Notes under the pieces: generated by a model
Databases searched by the model: none
What the model was told of the DNA's origin: nothing
The model's input: the letters and a program-made list of their open reading frames with translations, nothing else
Shown: in pieces, positions 61,108 through 64,000 of the stretch
Layout of the letters: each line of letters starts with the position of its first letter
Position numbering within the stretch: position 1 is the first letter of the stretch
Made by a program: the position numbers and the translations under genes
Source: Neelides folsomi
Lineage: Eukaryota > Arthropoda > Collembola > Neelipleona > Neelidae
Direction: 5' to 3'
DNA: 64,000 bases
Assembly: GCA_034687125.1 (NCBI GenBank)
Contig: JAQGBZ010000080.1
Coordinates: forward strand, 1 to 64,000

Positions 61108-63387
61108 TTAATTATCCGCCGAAATGGTGATGACTTCCTCGTTGATTCTCTTCACTTGGGCCAGGAAATCAGCGTCGTGAGAAATCCTTCCGATCGTTGA
61201 AAGCAATTGGATCAATTTCCCTCTCTTGAGTCCAAGTTGCTCCTCGCATTTTACAATTCCTTCCGATTCTTTCATGTTCGGGCACATGTCAATCTTGAGG
61301 TCAACGCGACGGTCGTCTTCATGGTAAAATAATGTCACTCGTCGCTTGGTCTATTGGAGAAATTATCGAATTTAGCAAACTTATTGTTAACTATTATAAA
61401 AATTCAATAAATAAACAAAGCTCAATTAAAAAACGCAATAATTTAAATTGGCCAAAATATTTTCAAAAACTCAATAAAGTAAATTGGTCAAAAATGTATA
61501 TTCAAAGTGGAATGAATGAGGTTTTCTTACGGGATCTAAAGAGAAGTAAATTCCTGCAATAAGTTGTCCTTTAACATCTCTCTTCAAAAGCGATTTAAAA
61601 TCGTAAACGAGATTTCGCCTCTCGGCTACGTCAACTCCAGACAGGAACGGGGATTTGATGTAAATGAGGCTGTTGTGCTCCTCCGTTTTTCCTCTTCGTG
61701 TTTCTCGCACGTACCAAGTGACATAGTCGGAGTTTACAAAATTGTAGCAGTATTCTTTCCGCACTCGTCCATCGTCGCACTGCACGAACCATCCTAAAAG
61801 AATAAAAGGTAAAGGCTAATAAATAAAAATAATTAAATCATATCAATTGCAGTTAAAAACTGAATAAATTATAATAAAAAATAATTAATATGTGACTCAA
61901 ATCGAATAGCAAATTATATACTCAAATCTAACAATCGTTATAATCAGATTTGAATAGTCTCAATCTCAATAGAATCAGATATTAGTCTCATATAAAATTA
62001 CAGGGCATATTGAGACTATGAGATAAATTGATTATTGATTTTGATTATTTGATTATCGATTAAGGAAAATGAATGAAATAAAAACGCAAATTAAAAAATC
62101 GAATAATAAAATTCAATTACCCGTGTGTGGGTAAAGTCTGTCTTCCATGACTGTCACAACCCTCGAGACGTGATATCCAGGGTCAAGGAGCAAAAGCCCC
62201 CTCCGTTGAACACCTCGGTTCTCGATGGTGATTTTAAGCGCAAGTAGGACATGCTCCTTCTCTACTCGCTCTTTAGATGGTGGAGAAAATCTTGTGTACT
62301 CTTCAACTGTCTCAATTACCTACAAGATTAAATAATTCAACATTAAGCAATTAAATTCAATATTGACTTCAATTAATATTAAATTCCAATCATAGAATCA
62401 GACCTCAGATATTGGAATGAGAAATGAGAGAGTTAATTATTAATTTGTATTTGCCTCTTCGCAGGATGCAATGTAGAATTTCCCCAGGGCTTCATGGTTG
62501 CTCTCGAGGAACGCCGCCGTAAGACGGCAAATGAGCTCAAACGCCAGGCCGACACAGGTGTAATGGGCGGCCGTGATCGGCGGCTCATACTCCCGCCAAA
62601 AATCATCGAGGATGGGTATTTTTGACTTTTTGTACGCGCGGTAAAATCTTAAATATTCATAATAAAAATTTCATCAAATTAAATTTAATTAATTAATTAA
62701 TCAGTTTAAATTTATAAAATCAAATAAACCAAATTGAATATAATTAATTGATGTTTTACCTAATGAAATTGTCCACGGTGTTGTAGTTGTGGTCTTTAAC
62801 AGTGTTTTGGGAAATTCCCTCGCAGGCCCCCGCGAACTCCTCGTAGTGGATGAGCGAGGGGAATGCGGCGGGCGGGGGCGGGGCTGGGTGCCAAGTGGGG
62901 AGTGGGAGGGGGCGGCCGAGGGGCCAGTCCCTGATTCCATCATGTCGGTCGTGTTCGGGTCGGTCGGGCCGGGTGAGGTCATTGGGGGTCGCTAAATGGG
63001 AGGTCGAGGGAGGTTGATGGCGGACGAGTCAACTCGGCCATTCGGAAGCCCATCGACGGTTCCAACTCCGAGAGTTAAATCCGTTTCCCACATCTTCGCC
63101 AACATTGAATCCAATCTCTTGTTCACAAAATCCAACCAAATCTGAAAACAGCAACAAAATAAAATAAATTTTATACAATTAATTAAATATTAATCAATAA
63201 TTGACCCACAATGAATTAAGTTAAATGCAAAACGTTTCAATTATAATATTTTAAGGCAAATATCTTTTAATATTTTCAATGAAGCAGGAAAATATTTTTT
63301 AAAAAAAGTGTTAATTTAACTTACCCATAAAACGTAGTTCGTTCTCTCGAAACTGCTGTTGATGTCAATCAACACTGGAGGTAATTC
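61108..63387 (-). CDS. Arthropod-type protein of unknown function, 5' end missing
   Basis: Exons on the minus strand: 63387..63325, 63141..62760, 62647..62455, 62319..62121, 61793..61531, 61350..61108 (about 445 residues seen). Blocks include ITAAHYTCVGLAFELICRL, GLLLLDPGYHVSRVVTVMED followed by YPHTGWFVQ, KEYCYNFVNSDYVTWYVRET, ERRNLVYDFKSLL and KGQLIAGIYF. I recall this block order from uncharacterised insect proteins. HYTCVGLA is faintly like an arylamine N-acetyltransferase motif, but I would not assign an activity. Two oddities: the intron 62454-62321 starts with GC (GAG|GCAAAT), and exon 63141..62760 needs a one-base frame change within a GC-rich, Pro-coding stretch, since its opening frame hits a TAG at ~62995. 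No start codon was found; upstream exons may lie beyond position 64000. Confidence 0.7.
62815..63065. other. GC-rich island inside an exon
   Basis: Roughly 250 bp of strongly GC-rich, C-rich (minus strand) sequence in an AT-rich window. It is open in more than one frame, which makes ORFs on both strands (plus 62789..62995; minus 62701..62982) that are likely shadows. On the minus strand it encodes a Pro-rich linker joining two conserved parts of the host gene. Confidence 0.6.
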
Positions 63388-64000
63388 CTAACAAATTAAT
63401 TAAAATCTCAATTATAGATAAATTAGGCAGAACAAAGTTGAGGAGAATTGGAAGTTTGAAAGGAGTTTGGGGGAAACTTGGCCTACTGCGCAAACAGTAG
63501 GAATTGAAATGAATTAACTTGGTAAAGAATCCAACGCCTTTATTCCAACTTTATCTATTCTATTTATACCTAATTCCCTGTCAATATCCTATGTCCAATG
63601 TAAGGATTAATAAACCCATGTGAATGATTTATGATCATCTTTACATTGAGATGTTTGGGGAAAAGATTAAAAAAGGATGGGAAAAGACTCAATTGAATAT
63701 TCAATATTTTAATACTTTACACCACATGAATGTTTCGTAAGCTCAAAATTGAGGTCAATATACACCTTTAACTAAAAACACATAAATATTTATAAAATAG
63801 ACTTTGTATTTATTTACTTCAATGCATAAATCATTTAAAATAAAATTCAGGCACCAGAATTTATACAACTTATGAATAATACACAAAAGTGGAACTATTT
63901 TTGTAAATTGCCTAATTGAAAGAATTGAAACTATTGATCGAGCTGTTGTTATTTATAACCACACTTATTTTTAATTATTTAGATTAATTCCATCATACTT
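63388..64000. other. AT-rich right flank
   Basis: No further exon of the 61108-63387 gene could be recognised. It may be an intron or an upstream region. Confidence 0.35.

Noticed and set aside
62789-62995. 68-residue plus ORF, Gly/Glu-rich
   Set aside because: Product of the GC-rich island; the minus strand carries the conserved exon here.

Overview
The window looks like nuclear DNA from a small, AT-rich arthropod genome. Genes are split by many short GT-AG introns (mostly 55-250 bp), intergenic DNA is very AT-rich, and the gene families are arthropod ones: gustatory receptor, double heme peroxidase, GMC oxidoreductases, ABCG transporter, serpin, and an arthropod-type protein of unknown function. 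A hexapod is likely and a springtail is my guess, but the sequence alone does not fix the taxon. Exon chains below were built by hand from splice signals and reading-frame continuity; nearly every junction listed keeps phase exactly.

Layout. 0-6.4 kb: two exons of a receptor-tyrosine-kinase-like gene (minus), a complete gustatory-receptor-like gene (minus), and a broken SLC46-like transporter fragment next to a 587-bp TIR element. 6.8-8.6 kb: a MAP65/Ase1/PRC1-like gene (plus). 9.7-21.4 kb: one 20-exon gene (plus) for a secreted 1485-residue protein with two heme peroxidase domains, the first lacking its proximal heme histidine. 22-26.1 kb: METTL13/eEF1A-KNMT (minus, 9 exons) with a coiled-coil gene nested on the opposite strand in intron 5. 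27.3-29.3 kb: a decayed MULE-like DNA transposon. 29.5-35.7 kb: two head-to-head GMC oxidoreductase paralogues with identical exon structure. 36.5-39.3 kb: a small two-TM gene with an 11-residue repeat, whose large intron holds a Tc1/mariner-like transposon. 40.3-43.3 kb: phospholipase-B-like (plus). 43.9-45.7 kb: serpin (minus). 46.5-48.2 kb: broken F-box/LRR-like gene (minus). 49.1-51.9 kb: ABCG half transporter (minus). 52-61 kb: mostly non-coding, with one mariner-type remnant and a few unassigned exon-like blocks. 61.1-63.4 kb: an arthropod-type gene of unknown function (minus), probably 5'-incomplete.

The genes do not form a pathway; this is an ordinary mixed stretch of a eukaryotic chromosome. 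The recurring theme is apparent loss of catalytic residues in otherwise well-kept enzyme folds: peroxidase domain 1 (proximal His to Ala), both GMC proteins (catalytic His to Leu), the phospholipase-B-like protein (nucleophile Cys to Gly), and a serpin with a non-inhibitory hinge. No retroviral, LTR, Polinton, tRNA, rRNA or CRISPR feature was recognised.
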